Assembly: GCA_003344405.1 (NCBI GenBank)
Contig: NOWV01000302.1
Span: forward strand, 1-58,345
Length of the DNA stretch: 58,345 nucleotides
Source: Trichoplax sp. H2
Taxonomy: Eukaryota > Placozoa > Uniplacotomia > Trichoplacea
Direction: 5' to 3'
Shown: positions 57,125-58,345 of the stretch, piece by piece
Layout of the letters: every line of letters starts with the position of its first letter
How positions within the stretch are numbered: position 1 is the stretch's first letter
Notes under the pieces: generated by a model
The model's input: only the letters and a program-made list of their open reading frames with translations
The model's database searches: none
Told to the model about the DNA's origin: nothing
Position numbers and translations under genes: made by a program

Positions 57125-57316
57125 GTTTACTAGGGTGATGAACGCTGAATGAAGAGATAGAGATAGCAATAATAACATGTTTATGCATAGAAGTTTTCCA
57201 TACAACCAGAATTTTTCTTGAAAGAAAGATAACTGATATTAATGACTTTAGTTCTAAACTTGAATTTAAATCTTAGGTTAACTTGTATTTTTCTTGTTCT
57301 ATCTACTGAATTGTAG
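57125..57316 (+). repeat. Dispersed 190-bp repeat S, copy 2
   Basis: Direct match to 46069-46260 inside receptor C. It directly follows the truncated R4 copy. Since the other S copy is intronic, this may be a duplicated piece of a receptor intron rather than a self-mobile element. Confidence 0.6.
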
Positions 57317-58052
57317 CAGTGCTATGTTAATTAGCAGATTTAGCTATTAAAAATGAATTAATGACAGTATCATCGATAGATTAAGATAAGCTTTCTGCCT
57401 TGAGAAGAAATTGTGAATAACTAATTTAGAAGACACCTCTAGAGTGTAACTGTCTATTACATCAAATTAATACTGTGTACTAACATTATTAGGTTCTATT
57501 AATTATAGATGAAATTACAGCATGATGTTTAAGAAATAATGCGATCCGATTTCTAAATAATAAGTTCTGGTATTGATTTATAAATAGAATGCTTAGGTGA
57601 TAATTAATAAACTTTCGTCTAGTACGAATCTTCATGGATAACTCTTGATTTAAGTTGTTTCTAAAGAATACTCTAGTTTCCATCCGCTGCTTATTTAATA
57701 GGATAACGTTTATTAAGCTTTTTTGCATTTATGGTTTACAGATTTTTTCGCTAGTTCTTTAAACGTACGAATACTTTTCCTTAATCAATGCTAATTCACG
57801 AATTGACAAATAACTAGGAATATATACTACAATATCATTGCATACGTATAGGAGAATTGATTCAAAAAATATGCAACCTGATTTCGATGATCAACATCGT
57901 AAATTTAAAAAATAGAAAATACAGTATACAGTCATCTAATACCTCGAATGAATCAAACTTCTTAACAACTAATCATTAATTAACGATTTACATTATAAAT
58001 ATACTACATCAGAAACTGAAATGTATCTGACTGTCGATCCCAATACGATCTT
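57317..58052. other. AT-rich spacer
   Basis: No supported gene. The open frame at 57489-57728 (-) has no recognisable domain and no splice partners. Confidence 0.5.
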
Positions 58053-58345
58053 GTAATGTAACTTAGTACTGTGATTGTAGACTGTTAGCCATGTGTAGTA
58101 TAATGTACGGTAGATATTTATCCTAAGAGATATTTGGTAGCTGTAACTATAGACTGTAGTGGTAGAGACTCTATGCTAGAGTACAGATGACTATATACAG
58201 TAAGCTGTTGAGTTACTAATATGGCTATAGGTAAAAATAGAACTGTAAATCATTTATTAGGATATGGTTAATTCATTGTACTTTGGCTGGTGTGAATAAT
58301 GTCTACGTAAGTACCGTAGTCGTATCCATATTGGATTAATGATGG
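58053..58345 (+). repeat. Dispersed 550-bp repeat, copy R5 (cut by window end)
   Basis: The 5' half of the R repeat. It is very close to R2 read in reverse: GTAGACTGTTAGCCATG, TAGTATAATGTACGGTAGAT and ATTTATCCTAAGAGATATTT are shared nearly exactly. The remainder lies beyond the window. Confidence 0.75.

Overview
The window is nuclear DNA of an intron-rich animal. It is AT-rich, has canonical GT-AG introns, no prokaryotic operons, and uses TAA, TAG and TGA as stops. A conserved Rab2 gene beside adhesion-type GPCRs that carry C-type lectin domains points to a metazoan. The dense short introns and AT-rich base composition would fit an early-branching (non-bilaterian) lineage such as a placozoan or sponge, but the species cannot be fixed from the sequence alone.

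Layout. 1-285 is a MITE-like element with 31-bp terminal inverted repeats. About 185-1380 is a less AT-rich field packed with palindromic CAGTACTG/TACTGTAC motifs. 1572-6703 (+) is a complete nine-exon Rab2 gene (210 aa) with one large 3-kb intron. 6704-9067 is intergenic. From 9068 to 56308 the minus strand carries a tandem family of adhesion GPCRs. Gene A is 9068-21109, a decayed fragment D is about 23944-27370, gene B is 27914-39992 and gene C is 44167-56308. Each intact gene has about 24 exons and encodes a signal peptide, a long-form C-type lectin domain, a fast-diverging Ser/Thr-rich stalk, a GAIN-like region with a GPS motif, seven transmembrane helices and a cytoplasmic tail. I rebuilt A (1236 aa), B (1160 aa) and C (1188 aa) exon by exon. 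Intron phases and nearly all exon lengths from the GAIN region to the tail agree in all three, so the structure predates the duplications.

The paralogs have since diverged in specific ways. All three lack one of the two usual GPS cysteine pairs and the usual calcium-binding EPN motif of the lectin. C has a private 72-bp intron made from what is coding sequence in A, a GC donor, an in-frame tandem repeat in its stalk, and a tail stop codon that orphans two tandem copies of the ancestral last exon. B has two candidate last exons. D kept only stalk, TM4 and TM5-to-tail remnants and has stops, a frameshift and lost splice sites.

An unnamed dispersed repeat of about 550 bp occurs at least five times (15.6, 34.5, 53.6, 56.9 and 58.05 kb) in both orientations. 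A second family of about 190 bp has two clear copies (46.1 and 57.1 kb). 41449-41607 holds an unassigned exon-like open stretch. The receptors are likely cell-surface sensors: the lectin and glycosylated stalk face outside and the 7TM core signals through G proteins. Rab2 works independently in ER-Golgi and late endosomal traffic.
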